Part shown: piece by piece, positions 49,187 to 59,542 of the stretch
How positions within the stretch are numbered: position 1 is the stretch's first letter
How the letters are laid out: each line of letters begins with the position of its first letter
Assembly: GCA_003762715.1 (NCBI GenBank)
Contig: RIBJ01000036.1
Coordinates: 39,089-103,088 of the forward strand
DNA length: 64,000 bases
Direction of reading: 5' to 3'
Source: Muribaculaceae bacterium Isolate-104 (HZI)
GTDB lineage: Bacteria; Bacteroidota; Bacteroidia; Bacteroidales; Muribaculaceae
The notes under the pieces: generated by a model
Database searches by the model: none
Told to the model about the DNA's origin: nothing
The model's input: the letters and a program-made list of their open reading frames with translations, nothing else
Program-made: the position numbers and the translations under genes

Positions 49187-50074
49187 ATGTGGATTTTATG
49201 TGCATTGGCATCTGCGTTATGCCTCGGGTTCTACGACGTTATGAAAAAACTGTCGGTGCGCGGCAACAACGTGCTCATCGTACTGCTGCTCAACACCGTT
49301 TTCGGCACTCTGTTCATGATGCCGGTTATCGGAAACACACTTGCCCACGGTAGTATCGGATTCGACAACAGCGTCTCAGCCCACTTGCTGATATTCATAA
49401 AAGCTGTCATAGTACTCTGCTCCTGGCTTCTCGGCTATTTCGCAATAAAGCACCTGCCGCTCACCATACAGGGTCCCATAAACGCGTCCCGACCGGTAAT
49501 GGTGCTCACCGGCGCTGTCCTCATATTCGGTGAAAGCCTCAACTGGGTTCAGTGGACAGGCATAGCCCTTGGCTTTGCGTCTCTGTACTTTATTTCCCGC
49601 GCCGGCGCGGATGAAGGTTTCTCTCTGCGCTCTTCGCGCTGGATCTGGATGGCGATAGGAGCCGCAGTGCTTGGCGCGGCGAGCAGTCTGTACGACAAAT
49701 ACCTGCTGAGCCTTTACAAGCCGCTTGATGTCCAGGCTTGGTATTCACTGTACCAGTGTGTGCTCATGACATGCGCCATTCTCACATTACGCGCCGTTTA
49801 CCCTGCCACGGCAAAGACTGCCTTCAGCTGGCGCTGGAGCATTCCGATGATATCGGTATTCCTGACGGTGGCTGACCTCGCTTACTTCCACTCTCTGTCA
49901 CTTGACGGCGCAATGATATCCGTTGTGTCCATGATACGCCGGGGCAGCGTCGTGGTACCGTTTTTGTACGGAGCCTTTGCCCTGCACGAAAGCAACCTGA
50001 AAACCAAAGGCGCCGACCTCGCCCTGCTGATGCTCAGCCTCGCAATCCTCGTTGCTGGCAGCACTATGGACTGA
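49187..50074 (+). CDS. DMT superfamily (EamA-type) transporter
   Basis: A 295-residue membrane protein with about ten predicted helices. Two EamA-like halves are visible: LPLTIQGPINASRPVMVLTGAVLIFGES in the first, and LAYFHSLSLDGAMISVVSMIRRGSVVVPFLYGAF in the second. Substrates of this family range from amino acids to sugars and drugs; none can be assigned here. It lies just after the Crp-family terminator. Confidence 0.88.
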   Translation: MWILCALASALCLGFYDVMKKLSVRGNNVLIVLLLNTVFGTLFMMPVIGNTLAHGSIGFDNSVSAHLLIFIKAVIVLCSWLLGYFAIKHLPLTIQGPINASRPVMVLTGAVLIFGESLNWVQWTGIALGFASLYFISRAGADEGFSLRSSRWIWMAIGAAVLGAASSLYDKYLLSLYKPLDVQAWYSLYQCVLMTCAILTLRAVYPATAKTAFSWRWSIPMISVFLTVADLAYFHSLSLDGAMISVVSMIRRGSVVVPFLYGAFALHESNLKTKGADLALLMLSLAILVAGSTMD

Positions 50075-50114
50075 CAAAAACAACACAGCCGCCTCCATAG
50101 TCCGGAAGCGGCTG
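50075..50114 (-). terminator. Terminator of the GH2 gene
   Basis: A 7-bp stem (50086-50092 with 50108-50114) with a 15-base loop; on the minus strand it is followed by TGTTGTTTTTG. It sits between convergent genes. Confidence 0.65.
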
Positions 50115-50141
50115 CGCATTGTCATGTATTGTATACTGTTG

Positions 50142-53100
50142 TCAGTCGGCTATGACCTCAAACTCCGAGCCGGAAGCATAGTCGCGTCCGTCCTGGGCAT
50201 TTAGAGCTATAAACCGGATGAAACGCCCTTTGACAGGCTTTTCAAACATTATTGTCTGCTGATTCTTGCCCTTGAACGAGCCTTTTGCCACAGGAGCACC
50301 CCAGTTGTTCGGGTCCTCGCTCACATAAATCTCGTAGTCCTTGACATTGCCGGTAGAGTTTCCGTCCTGACGCGGCAGATAACGCACTCCTTTGATGTTC
50401 TTCACATCTCCGGCATCGAAATCCACCCAGTGAGGATAACCGGCAACCGTTACAGAATACATTGTGTGCCAGATTGTGGTCGGGTCTCCGTCAACAAGAT
50501 TTGCCCCCTCGCCGTAATCGGGTTCGAAGCTGCTTGCGTGTATAACCTCGGTTTTCACCGTTTCAATCTTTGAAAATGAATCAGAAGCGGTTATGCCGGG
50601 AGTATCCTTGAGCCAGGCAGTGACAGTGCCGGCATCCTTCATTTCAAAAGGTCCGTTGTAAACCTTCGCTTTTTTCGCTCCGTCAACCTTGTAAAGTATC
50701 ACTGCGGTCGAATCGGGATAGCTTACTGTTACCATACCTCCGCGCGAACGGCTTATGCCGAGGGGTAACACCCCCGAGGGGCTAACCGCCGCACTCGCGT
50801 CGATTGACTTTTCTGCCACAGGGCGGATTATGAAATTAAAACGGTGTTCGGTTGCCTTTACCCTGTCGTGGTCAAGAGGACCGCCCTGACCGCAGCTCGC
50901 ACCGCCGAGACCGGTCACTCCGAGGTCAAGGTGCAGAGTGGTTGTCTTGCTGTCAGGCAGCTTGTAAGGATGATTTGCCTTGAACAGCTCCATTTCCGAA
51001 TAGGGAATAGCTGTTGCCGACATTTTTTCTGGAGCGATAAATATCACACCTTCATTGCCGTCGGTGAGCGCAGCCCAACGCACCTCTTCTCTGTTGCCGT
51101 TGCTCTGCGGGCGGGTGTAATCTGTAAACTGCTTGTCTACGCTTGAGGCATAGCGTCCTACAAACTGACCGGTTTTGCGGTCATTGTAGTTCTCCTCAGG
51201 GCCTCTGCCGTAATAGGTGTAATTGCCGAATGTCTCAGGCACAGACACAGAGTAGCCGAGGCGCGGCAGTATTACCGACGGGTTGTTGGAGCTTATTACA
51301 GAATTCAGTTCAACTGTTCCGTCCGCACTCACTGTCCACACCTGATTTGTGATGAATTTGAAATCATCTTCGCCAAACGGAGCTGACTCACTTTCATCTA
51401 TGGAATACACACCTTTGGAATTTCCGTTGCCGCCGGTCATTCTGCCTCCGTTCGGAGCCTGCGACTCAACCGTGAAGCTGAGAACCTTGCGACCGTCTGC
51501 CGCATCAAACACTTTTGATGACACTGCTTTGTGGCGAAGATTGTACAACCCGTTGGAGAACCAGCCGCCATACACCCACGCATCATTGTTGAGATATGCC
51601 CTGAACGCGTCAAGGGCAAGCTCGCTGCCCGGAGCTACAATCTGCTTTCCGCCGTACTCCAGTCCGCAAAGAGCGCCGGTGCGGGTATTGAAGGTTGCCG
51701 AGAAGTTTTTGCCACTGACTGTCACAGTGCTGTCGGTGCTCTCCGACACAAGTCCGCCTCCGGCGGCAACGCTTTCATTTGCCGATGACGCGGCTGCAAC
51801 CGGCAGCTGCTCCGACATCTGGATGTAGCCTGCTTTTGCCCACGGCTTGTCCGTGGCGAGTTTGAAATACACATTTACATAATACTCGCTTTTCGGATTT
51901 ATAGCAGACAGATTATAGGGTATTGTATATGTCATGCTCTCTCTCGGGCCGAGATACTTTCGGGGACCCACAAGAGCGTCTCCGCTTTGAACCGGAACGC
52001 CGTTTTCAAGAAGCTCCCACGAAACAGTATAGTCTGTCATCGGCTCGAAATAGTTCTTGTTGAACACCTCGATTTTGCCCTTGGACATGTCAACCGGTTT
52101 TACAGCGACATTCTGATACACCTTCTTTACCTCGAAGTACTGCGGTTTGGGTGTCATGTCGCCAAACACAATGCCGTTCATCACAAACTGACCGTCGGAA
52201 GGATTGTCGCCGAAATCGCCTCCGAATGCAAGATAACGGTCGCCGGTTTCAGAATCATAATTGTACAGCGACTGGTCAATCCAGTCCCATATAGCACCGC
52301 CCATAAAGAAATTGGTGCTTTCTATCGCATCCCAGTAATCAACAAGATTGCCCACGGCATTGCCCATCGAATGGGCGTACTCGCTGATGTGGAAAGGATA
52401 CTTTATCTTCATCTGCCCCTTGACAGCCTCGCGTGTCCACGCTATGGAGGGGTACTGGTTGGAGCCTATGTCGACAATATTGTTGTTGCGCTCGTACTGA
52501 ACCGGACGGCTGCCGTCAAACTGCTTGACTGCATTGTACGCAGTTATGAAGTTATTGCCCGGGCCCGCTTCGTTGCCGAGCGACCATATCACAACCGAGG
52601 GGCTGTTTACGGTGGAATGCACAAGCTCCATGTTGCGGGCTACATGCGCGGCTTCCCACTCAGGAACATGCGACAGAGATGCCTTTCCGTAATAGTACTC
52701 ATGAGATTCGAGGTTTGCCTCATCTTCAAGATAAATGCCATACTTGTCGGCAAGATAATACCAGTACGGAGCATCAGGATAGTGCGAATTGCGCACATGG
52801 TTTATATTGGCGCGCTTCATCATCATGACCTCGCGCTCCATCCAGTCTCTGCTCACGGCATGACCCACTGACGGATTAGTCTCATGGCGGTTGACACCTT
52901 TCAGCTTCACCGGCTTGCCGTTAACATAAAAATATCTGCCAGCTATTCCGAACTCATCGTCTGCCGCAGGAGTGTCCTTAACCTCTACTTTGCGAAATCC
53001 CACATACGCCGACACTGTTTCAAGCACTTTTCCTTTCTTGTCGGTAAGCTGCCCTACAAGGGTGTATCTCCACGGAGATTCCGCACTCCACTTGTTAGGA

Positions 53101-54167
53101 TTGTCAAGAGTAAGTGTCGCCTTTACTTCCGCCTCGGCGCCCTTTGCCACATTAACGGCAGGTGACACAGCCCTGACTCCGGGCACTTCGGTATTTTCAT
53201 CGCTGTACAGCTCGTTGGCGTACAAGGTATATACCATGCGGCAGTCCTTTGCATCCTTGCCGGAGAGATTGCGCAGCGATGCGGTTATGTCAAGCTCACC
53301 GTTGGTATAGTTGTCGGTAAGGTCGGGAATAACCACAAGGTCGCGCAACTGAACCGGCGAAGTAGAGTATAACGCGACGCTGCGGAAAATACCCGGCAGA
53401 CGGAACATGTCCTGAGCCTCGAGAAACGAACCGTCGCTGTTGCGGTACACCTCCACCGCTACCACGTTTTCGCCTTTGACAAGATACTTTGTTATGTCAA
53501 AGCGGGCGGCATTACGCGAGTTTTTGCTGAATCCCACATATCTGCCGTTTATCCACAGATAGAAAAATGAATCCACTCCGTCGAAGCTGATATACACCTC
53601 GCGACCCTTCCATGACTCAGGCACCGTGAATGTGCGGCGGTAAGAGCCCACCTCATTGCGAAAATTGTATGTGGTCCAGTTTTCAGGAGGAGTGCGCATC
53701 ACACCGCCTCGCCAGTCATCCACCTTGACCTGATGCCAGAAAATAACCGGCTGATTGACATATATCGGCTTGCCGTATTTCTGCGAACCGTCTTTCTGCA
53801 GTCCGGCAATATTCCAGTTGGAAGGCACCTCTATATCATCCCAGCCGCTCACATTGTATGCGGGATTGAAAAATGCCTGCGGGCGAACAGATGGCTCCGG
53901 CACCCAGTGAAATTTCCATGTGCCGTCAAGACTCTTCCAGTATTCCGAATTTTCAGGAAGCACCTTTCTGGCGCTCTCCGTATCGGCAAAATAATAGAAT
54001 GTTGCTCTCGGCTGCTCCTTGTTATAGCCGAGCGAGTCGGGACATTGCCACTCGTTGCCTCCAGGAGACATGGCGTTGCCGTAGTAAAAGCCCTTGAGCG
54101 AAGGGGTAGAAGCGAGCGCGGTTGCCGCTAAAGCAAACACAGCCGCTCCCGACAATAATTTTTTCAT
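50142..54167 (-). CDS. Glycoside hydrolase family 2 (beta-galactosidase-type) with C-terminal discoidin domain
   Basis: An exported 1341-residue enzyme from the ATG at 54167, which begins a proper signal (MKKLLSGAAVFALAATALA). The open frame continues 94 codons upstream into the promoter and is not used. GH2 domains in order are the sugar-binding domain (~100-290), Ig-like (~300-400), TIM barrel (~400-700) and small-chain-like C-terminal region. The acid/base is the Glu of WSLGNEAGPG (~532) and the nucleophile the Glu of HISEYAHSMG (~595). The last ~150 residues resemble an F5/8 type C carbohydrate-binding module (LVDGDPTTIWHT, RFIRFIALN). No SusC/SusD pair is next to it. Confidence 0.92.
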   Translation of the reverse strand: MKKLLSGAAVFALAATALASTPSLKGFYYGNAMSPGGNEWQCPDSLGYNKEQPRATFYYFADTESARKVLPENSEYWKSLDGTWKFHWVPEPSVRPQAFFNPAYNVSGWDDIEVPSNWNIAGLQKDGSQKYGKPIYVNQPVIFWHQVKVDDWRGGVMRTPPENWTTYNFRNEVGSYRRTFTVPESWKGREVYISFDGVDSFFYLWINGRYVGFSKNSRNAARFDITKYLVKGENVVAVEVYRNSDGSFLEAQDMFRLPGIFRSVALYSTSPVQLRDLVVIPDLTDNYTNGELDITASLRNLSGKDAKDCRMVYTLYANELYSDENTEVPGVRAVSPAVNVAKGAEAEVKATLTLDNPNKWSAESPWRYTLVGQLTDKKGKVLETVSAYVGFRKVEVKDTPAADDEFGIAGRYFYVNGKPVKLKGVNRHETNPSVGHAVSRDWMEREVMMMKRANINHVRNSHYPDAPYWYYLADKYGIYLEDEANLESHEYYYGKASLSHVPEWEAAHVARNMELVHSTVNSPSVVIWSLGNEAGPGNNFITAYNAVKQFDGSRPVQYERNNNIVDIGSNQYPSIAWTREAVKGQMKIKYPFHISEYAHSMGNAVGNLVDYWDAIESTNFFMGGAIWDWIDQSLYNYDSETGDRYLAFGGDFGDNPSDGQFVMNGIVFGDMTPKPQYFEVKKVYQNVAVKPVDMSKGKIEVFNKNYFEPMTDYTVSWELLENGVPVQSGDALVGPRKYLGPRESMTYTIPYNLSAINPKSEYYVNVYFKLATDKPWAKAGYIQMSEQLPVAAASSANESVAAGGGLVSESTDSTVTVSGKNFSATFNTRTGALCGLEYGGKQIVAPGSELALDAFRAYLNNDAWVYGGWFSNGLYNLRHKAVSSKVFDAADGRKVLSFTVESQAPNGGRMTGGNGNSKGVYSIDESESAPFGEDDFKFITNQVWTVSADGTVELNSVISSNNPSVILPRLGYSVSVPETFGNYTYYGRGPEENYNDRKTGQFVGRYASSVDKQFTDYTRPQSNGNREEVRWAALTDGNEGVIFIAPEKMSATAIPYSEMELFKANHPYKLPDSKTTTLHLDLGVTGLGGASCGQGGPLDHDRVKATEHRFNFIIRPVAEKSIDASAAVSPSGVLPLGISRSRGGMVTVSYPDSTAVILYKVDGAKKAKVYNGPFEMKDAGTVTAWLKDTPGITASDSFSKIETVKTEVIHASSFEPDYGEGANLVDGDPTTIWHTMYSVTVAGYPHWVDFDAGDVKNIKGVRYLPRQDGNSTGNVKDYEIYVSEDPNNWGAPVAKGSFKGKNQQTIMFEKPVKGRFIRFIALNAQDGRDYASGSEFEVIAD

Positions 54168-54201
54168 GATAGAATAGCGTATGTTTAAAAATTTCAAGTT
54201 A

Positions 54202-54209
54202 CAAATATA
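54202..54209 (-). promoter_or_regulatory. -7 box of the GH2 gene
   Basis: TATATTTG on the minus strand, 34 bases before the ATG at 54167. No good -33 box is seen. Confidence 0.5.
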
Positions 54210-54288
54210 ATAATATTCGACGAAAAGATGAGCGAAGGTCGGTCTTTGAGTCAAATATTGTCCTATATTCGTTACAACCCGCCACAAC

Positions 54289-55482
54289 TTATGCCGCATT
54301 ACGGCGTGCAAACGGAAATTCGAGCCATGTGGCTTTTTTCCACAGCCACTCGAGCGGGCCGTGGCTGTGTCGGCGCACCCATACACAGCACACAGCATAC
54401 TGCACCAGAAAAATACCAATTCCGATAAGTTCGCTGCCGGTAATACCAATCTGCAAGAAGAAACCCCAGTGATAAAAAAGCGCGGAACCTATTATGCCCT
54501 GAGTGACATAATTTGTCATCGACATCCTGCCGTAAGGACGTAACAAATCGAGAATCCGACCCACCCTTCGCGTGCTGTAGTAAGCAAATATGACTCCGCT
54601 CACAAGCACGAGCATAAAACACAGATTGGCAAGCGACGACAAAATGATGCCGAGCGGCGTAAGTATATTTGGATTGGTTATGTATCTGCCTACCATATTA
54701 TTGAGACCGTATAGCGGAAAAAATCCGCATAGAGCCACCGCAAGCACTACGCCCCAGCGGCTGAGTTCGGCTCTTTTAAACCAACCCTGACGCCCAATGA
54801 GCATTCCTGCGATGAACAGCCCCACAGTCTGAAACACCCTGCCGTGATCCCATGCCCAAGCCAGCGATGCCAACTGACCTTCTATTAGATTGACCCTGAC
54901 CGTCTCCCAGAAACCGGCTGATGATTGCGCGGCAAAGGTAGCGCCCCAGTAGGCAGAAGTGTCAAGACGCATTATCTCATAGGAAGAGTCAGCACACGCA
55001 CGAAGCAACTGCCACAGACACACCGGCTGCAGCAGGCATATGGCAGACAATATGACAAGGGTGCGTGTCGACAGCCGGCAGGTGACCACAAGCACAAATC
55101 CTACAAGCGCATAAAGCACCAGCACCTCGCCGGTGAAAAACGCCGCGTTTACCTGACCTATCAGCAACAGCAATATAAGACGCCAGCAGAAACGAAGCCT
55201 GAAATCGCGTCCGCGCATACGCTGGTTGTCATGCTGTATAAAGAAACTGAAGCCAAATAAAAGTGCGAAAATAGCATACGCCTTGCCTGCGAAGATAAAA
55301 AACAGACCGTCCCACACAGCACGGTCGGCAAAATTGAGCCACTCGCTCTGCCCGGATGCGTCAGGAAACGAGTAGAAATTAAAATGCTCTATGGAATGTA
55401 GCATTATAATAGCCATTACGGCGAAGCCGCGCAGCACGTCGGCGACATCAACGCGCTCATGGCGACGGATTTCTGTTGTCAT
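54289..55482 (-). CDS. DUF418 family membrane protein
   Basis: A 397-residue protein with about ten hydrophobic helices. The N-terminus (RVDVADVLRGFAVMAIIMLHSIEHFNFY) and the region IFAGKAYAIFALLFGFSFFIQ fit the DUF418/DUF1624 family. The C-terminal half contains MSMTNYVTQGIIGSALFYHWG, typical of DUF418. Related proteins include acyltransferase-like membrane enzymes, but the function is not known. A -7 box (TACCTTTG, 55521-55514) lies upstream. The GH2 gene follows after 121 bases. Confidence 0.85.
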   Translation of the reverse strand: MTTEIRRHERVDVADVLRGFAVMAIIMLHSIEHFNFYSFPDASGQSEWLNFADRAVWDGLFFIFAGKAYAIFALLFGFSFFIQHDNQRMRGRDFRLRFCWRLILLLLIGQVNAAFFTGEVLVLYALVGFVLVVTCRLSTRTLVILSAICLLQPVCLWQLLRACADSSYEIMRLDTSAYWGATFAAQSSAGFWETVRVNLIEGQLASLAWAWDHGRVFQTVGLFIAGMLIGRQGWFKRAELSRWGVVLAVALCGFFPLYGLNNMVGRYITNPNILTPLGIILSSLANLCFMLVLVSGVIFAYYSTRRVGRILDLLRPYGRMSMTNYVTQGIIGSALFYHWGFFLQIGITGSELIGIGIFLVQYAVCCVWVRRHSHGPLEWLWKKATWLEFPFARRNAA

Positions 55483-55513
55483 GGGGTTTAACTTAGTTGA
55501 AAGTGATACCTTA

Positions 55514-55521
55514 CAAAGGTA
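55514..55521 (-). promoter_or_regulatory. -7 box of the DUF418 gene
   Basis: TACCTTTG on the minus strand, 31 bases before the ATG at 55482. There is no -33 box at normal spacing. Confidence 0.5.
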
Positions 55522-55696
55522 CGAAATTTATATTCAACCGCATGAAACTCCGCGACTTATTTGGACTAATGCATTAAACTTCCCATCACATAAAACCCTG
55601 CGTTTTTTGTTTTTTTATTGATTCGGATTCAACCTTTCTCTTGGCATCCGCGTTGTAATCAGCGCAATGACTGATATTTAATTTCATTATGATTGT

Positions 55697-57202
55697 ATGG
55701 ACAAGAAAAGACTGACCGCTGAAAACGGGCGCCCTATCGCCGACAACCAGAATGTTCAGACCGCAGGGTTACGCGGTCCTGTTACCGCACAAAATCCTTG
55801 GTATCTTGAAAAAATAGCCCACTTCGACCGAGAGGTAATACCCGAACGACGCATGCACGCCAAGGGTTCGGGTGCGTTCGGAACATTTACCGTCACTGAC
55901 AACATCACCGATTTTACCCGTGCCTCCATTTTTTCCGAAGTCGGCAAGAAAACCCCATGCCTTGTTAGATTCTCCACCGTTGCCGGAGAGCGGGGCGCCG
56001 CAGATGCCGAGCGCGACATACGCGGATTTGCAATGAAATTCTATACCGACGAAGGCAACTGGGACCTTGTCGGCAACAACACCCCCGTATTTTTCCTGAG
56101 AGACCCATTGAAATTTCCGGATCTGAACCATGCCATTAAACGCGACCCGCGCACCGGAATGCGCAACCCGACAAGCAACTGGGATTTCTGGACACTGCTG
56201 CCCGAGGCTCTGCACCAGATTACCATAACCATGTCGCCTCGCGGCATTCCCGCGTCATTTCGCCACATGCACGGATTTGGCAGCCACACCTACAGCTTCA
56301 TAAACAAAGACAACAAGCGCACATGGGTGAAGTTTCATTTCCGCACACTCCAGGGCATCAAAAACCTTACCGACAAGGAAGCGGAAGAAATCATTGCCAA
56401 AGACAGGGAATCGCATCAGCGCGACCTGTTCGAGGCTATTGAACGCGGAGACTTCCCCAAATGGAAGATGCAGATACAGCTCATGACCGAGGATGAGGCA
56501 AAGAAGTATCACATCAACCCCTTTGACCTCACAAAAGTGTGGTATCACAAAGACTTTCCTCTGCGCGACGTAGGCATTCTTGAGCTGAACCGCAATCCCG
56601 ACAACTTCTTTGCGGAGATTGAGCAGGCGGCATTCAATCCTGCAAACATTGTTGACGGCATAGGCTTCTCCCCGGACAAAATGCTACAGGGAAGGCTGTT
56701 CTCCTACGGCGATGCACAACGCTATCGCCTCGGAGTGAACCATAACCTCATTCCCGTAAACCAGCCGAGGTGTCCGTTCCACGCTTACCACCGCGACGGA
56801 CAAATGAGAACAGACGGCAACTACGGCGACACTGTCGCTTACGAGCCGAACAGTTTTGGTGAATGGCACGACAACCCTTCGCTCAAAGAGCCGCCTTTAC
56901 ACCTTGACGGCGACGCTTACACCTACGACGAAAGGGAGTACGACAACGACTACTACACCCAGCCAGGAAAGCTCTGGCGGCTGATGAGTGATGAAGACAA
57001 GCTGGCAACATGTCGCAATACCGCAGCACAGATGAAAGATGTGCCACTTTTCATAAAACAGCGACATGTGCGCGCATGTCACAACGCTGACGAGGAATAT
57101 GGTCAGATGCTTGCCGGAGAATTGGGCATAGACTTGGCTACCGCACTGACTGCTGAAGATCCCGCGCATCCCTCTTGGGACAATAGGAAAACCACCTCTT
57201 GA
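55697..57202 (+). CDS. katA: Heme catalase, monofunctional
   Basis: A 501-residue catalase (2 H2O2 to O2 and water) in the cytoplasm. The distal active site has H54 in [12 protein letters not shown] and N127 in VGNNTPVFF. The proximal heme tyrosine is in [14 protein letters not shown] (~337). The opening, [18 protein letters not shown], is usual for small-subunit clade 3 catalases. I see no consensus promoter of the housekeeping type in the ~200 bases upstream, so induction by a regulator is possible. A weak stem follows at 57241-57283. Confidence 0.97.
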   Translation: MDKKRLTAENGRPIADNQNVQTAGLRGPVTAQNPWYLEKIAHFDREVIPERRMHAKGSGAFGTFTVTDNITDFTRASIFSEVGKKTPCLVRFSTVAGERGAADAERDIRGFAMKFYTDEGNWDLVGNNTPVFFLRDPLKFPDLNHAIKRDPRTGMRNPTSNWDFWTLLPEALHQITITMSPRGIPASFRHMHGFGSHTYSFINKDNKRTWVKFHFRTLQGIKNLTDKEAEEIIAKDRESHQRDLFEAIERGDFPKWKMQIQLMTEDEAKKYHINPFDLTKVWYHKDFPLRDVGILELNRNPDNFFAEIEQAAFNPANIVDGIGFSPDKMLQGRLFSYGDAQRYRLGVNHNLIPVNQPRCPFHAYHRDGQMRTDGNYGDTVAYEPNSFGEWHDNPSLKEPPLHLDGDAYTYDEREYDNDYYTQPGKLWRLMSDEDKLATCRNTAAQMKDVPLFIKQRHVRACHNADEEYGQMLAGELGIDLATALTAEDPAHPSWDNRKTTS

Positions 57203-57240
57203 ATCAAGAAAGCACTATCACTCCATTAATATCCGCAAAT

Positions 57241-57283
57241 ATCCGCAGCCTGCCGATTCCACTAAAGTCGACAAGCTGCGGAT
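57241..57283 (+). terminator. Possible terminator after katA
   Basis: A 9-bp perfect stem (57241-57249 with 57275-57283) with a long loop. The tail (TAACCTTTAT) is only weakly T-rich. A related copy, ATATCCGCA, lies just upstream. Bases 57284-57500 beyond this show nothing recognisable. Confidence 0.45.
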
Positions 57284-57500
57284 TAACCTTTATACACCGA
57301 CAGCCACTTTCAATCATGCTTTTTAGAGTATGTTAAATGTTCGCCCCTTCAAAACAGCATCTAACAATCAATCAAGACGGACCTAAAAATACAACATGCT
57401 GATTACTAGATATTTACCCCCCCCCTGATGTAAGACCGCTTTCATGTCAGAAATTTTTAGAAAAAATATATTAACAGTCATTAATAATAACCCTGCCCTC

Positions 57501-57531
57501 TTGCACAATTACCGAATAGTGCTTACCTTTG
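57501..57531 (+). promoter_or_regulatory. Strong promoter upstream of aspS with no gene directly after it
   Basis: TTG at 57501-57503, 20 bases, then TACCTTTG at 57524-57531. It lies ~250 bases before aspS and starts the leader or small-RNA region described next. Confidence 0.7.
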
Positions 57532-57662
57532 TAACCGAAATGAAACAACCGACCCCTACGTCGGTTATTTTAAAGCAGAGTCTCAAGAGAGAGATTTCCT
57601 GTAATTTCAAATCGACCTACACAATACACATATTTTTAATTCCTGTATAAATATTCAATTCC

Positions 57663-57682
57663 TGTATTGATTTGTATTGATT
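57663..57682 (+). repeat. Perfect tandem repeat
   Basis: Two copies of TGTATTGATT side by side, directly before the terminator stem. The first copy is the continuation of the third TTCCTGTA element. Confidence 0.9.
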
Positions 57683-57684
57683 GA

Positions 57685-57719
57685 GGAGGATGAGTCGTGA
57701 GATTCGTCCTTCATTTTTT
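57685..57719 (+). terminator. Terminator-like hairpin upstream of aspS
   Basis: A ten-pair stem (57685-57694 with 57703-57712) has three G-U wobbles on the plus strand that would be C-A mismatches on the minus strand. Six T follow at 57714-57719. It lies 65 bases before the aspS ATG. Confidence 0.65.
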
Positions 57720-57749
57720 ATATACTGACAACCAATGGATTTTTTTTTG

Positions 57750-57757
57750 TAATTTTG
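57750..57757 (+). promoter_or_regulatory. Possible -7 box of aspS
   Basis: TAATTTTG, 27 bases before the ATG at 57785; no -33 TTTG at the usual distance. Confidence 0.45.
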
Positions 57758-57784
57758 GGGCAAAATAAACAAACCGATTCAAAT

Positions 57785-59542
57785 ATGTTCAGAACCAAGA
57801 CTTGCGGAGAACTCCGCATAAGCGATGTCGGCTCGGAAGTGATTCTTGCCGGCTGGGTACAGCGTAGCCGCAAAATGGGCGGTATGACATTCGTTGACCT
57901 GCGCGACCGTTACGGCATAACCCAGATTGTTTTCGACAACGATACAGACTCCGCGCTTTGCGATGCGGCAAACAAGCTCGGAAGAGAATTTGTTGTACAG
58001 ATAACCGGCAAAGTCGCAGAGCGCACAAGCAAAAACGCCAACCTGCCCACCGGCGACATAGAGATTCTCGCCACAGGCATAAAAGTGCTTAACAAAAGCG
58101 ACGTGCCTCCGTTTACCATAGAGGACAACACCGACGGCGGCGACGACCTCAGAATGAAGTACCGCTACCTTGACCTGCGCCGCAACTGTGTAAGGAAAAA
58201 TCTCGAACTCCGCCACCGCATGGCTTTCGAGATACGGCGTTACCTTGACAGCCACGGATTCATTGAAGTGGAAACTCCAGTTCTTATAAAATCGACTCCG
58301 GAAGGCGCACGCGACTTTGTTGTGCCCTCAAGAATGAACCCCGGAGAATTTTACGCACTGCCGCAGTCGCCGCAAACCTTCAAGCAGCTCCTTATGGTTA
58401 GCGGTTTTGACCGCTACTTCCAGATTGTGAAATGCTTCCGCGACGAAGACCTTCGCGCCGACCGCCAGCCGGAGTTCACCCAGATAGACTGCGAGATGAG
58501 CTTTGTAGAACAGGAAGATGTTCTCAACATGTTTGAAGGGCTCGTAAAACACATATTTAAATATGTAAAAGACATAGACTTTGCCGAACCGTTCCCGAGA
58601 ATGACCTGGGCAGACGCTATGAGACTATACGGCAGCGACAAACCTGACACCAGATTCGGAATGCAGTTTGTAGAGCTAAAAGACCTCACTGAAGGTGCCG
58701 GCTTTGCTGTGCTTGACGATGCCGAATATGTCGGAGCCATAGTGGCTCCCGGTTGCGCCGGATACACCCGCAAACAGCTCGACCAGCTCACCGACTATGT
58801 AAAACGTCCGCAGGTAGGTGCCAAAGGCATGATGTGGGTAAAACTGGAACAGGACGGAAGCATAAAAAGCAGCGTCGGCAAATTCTACTCCGACGACACC
58901 CTGCGCAAATGGCTTGAAAGAGGCGCCGCAAACCCCGGAGACCTCATGCTCATACTCGCAGGTCCGACAATGAAAACCCGCAAACAGCTCAACGAACTCA
59001 GACTGCACATGGGCTCCGAACTCGGACTCCGCGACCCCCAGAAATTCTCCTGCCTGTGGGTGGTAGACTTCCCTCTGTTCGAATGGGATGACGAAACCCA
59101 GCGCTACTACGCTATGCACCACCCCTTCACCGCCCCCAACCCCGACGACATTCAGATGCTCGACTCCGACACCGGCGCGGTACGCGCCACCGCATACGAC
59201 ATGGTTGTGAACGGCAATGAGCTCGGAGGCGGCAGCATAAGAATACACGACTCCGAACTACAGGACAAAATGTTCCACCTGCTCGGACTCTCGGAAGAAG
59301 AAGCCAGATACAAATTCGGATTCCTTATGGACGCATTCAAATACGGCGCGCCCCCTCACGGCGGTCTAGCATTCGGATTTGACCGCTTCGTGTCAATACT
59401 CGCCGGACTCGATTCCATTCGCGACGTCATAGCCTTCCCGAAAAACAATTCCGGAAGAGACATGATGATTGACGCTCCCTCCGAAATTGACCAGAGCCAG
59501 CTTGACGAACTCAAAATTGACATTGTAAAAGACCCCGAATAA
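57785..59542 (+). CDS. aspS: Aspartate--tRNA ligase
   Basis: A 585-residue class IIb synthetase. The N-terminal OB-fold anticodon domain ([39 protein letters not shown]) is followed by motif 2 ([23 protein letters not shown]), the bacterial-type GAD insertion domain (~290-420) and motif 3 ([15 protein letters not shown]). The ATG at 57785 is the family start; a TTG upstream extends the frame by ten codons. The stop is directly followed by the nif3 ATG, so translation is probably coupled. Confidence 0.97.
   Translation: MFRTKTCGELRISDVGSEVILAGWVQRSRKMGGMTFVDLRDRYGITQIVFDNDTDSALCDAANKLGREFVVQITGKVAERTSKNANLPTGDIEILATGIKVLNKSDVPPFTIEDNTDGGDDLRMKYRYLDLRRNCVRKNLELRHRMAFEIRRYLDSHGFIEVETPVLIKSTPEGARDFVVPSRMNPGEFYALPQSPQTFKQLLMVSGFDRYFQIVKCFRDEDLRADRQPEFTQIDCEMSFVEQEDVLNMFEGLVKHIFKYVKDIDFAEPFPRMTWADAMRLYGSDKPDTRFGMQFVELKDLTEGAGFAVLDDAEYVGAIVAPGCAGYTRKQLDQLTDYVKRPQVGAKGMMWVKLEQDGSIKSSVGKFYSDDTLRKWLERGAANPGDLMLILAGPTMKTRKQLNELRLHMGSELGLRDPQKFSCLWVVDFPLFEWDDETQRYYAMHHPFTAPNPDDIQMLDSDTGAVRATAYDMVVNGNELGGGSIRIHDSELQDKMFHLLGLSEEEARYKFGFLMDAFKYGAPPHGGLAFGFDRFVSILAGLDSIRDVIAFPKNNSGRDMMIDAPSEIDQSQLDELKIDIVKDPE

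Larger units (their letters stand above)
57538..57720 (+). ncRNA. Candidate leader or small RNA upstream of aspS
   Basis: A predicted ~180-base transcript runs from promoter to terminator, with no convincing open frame inside. It begins with a perfect 7-bp hairpin (57547-57553 with 57560-57566, loop CCCTAC). Three TTCCTGTA copies follow at 57596, 57640 and 57659, then a tandem 10-base repeat and the terminator at 57685-57719. It could be a stand-alone small RNA or an attenuator-type leader for aspS. T-box riboswitches are not expected in this group, and I see no T-box sequence. Confidence 0.45.

Noticed and set aside
57444..57650. 68-codon open frame before aspS
   Set aside because: It runs across a promoter box and a perfect hairpin, has no family resemblance and no promoter of its own in the right place.
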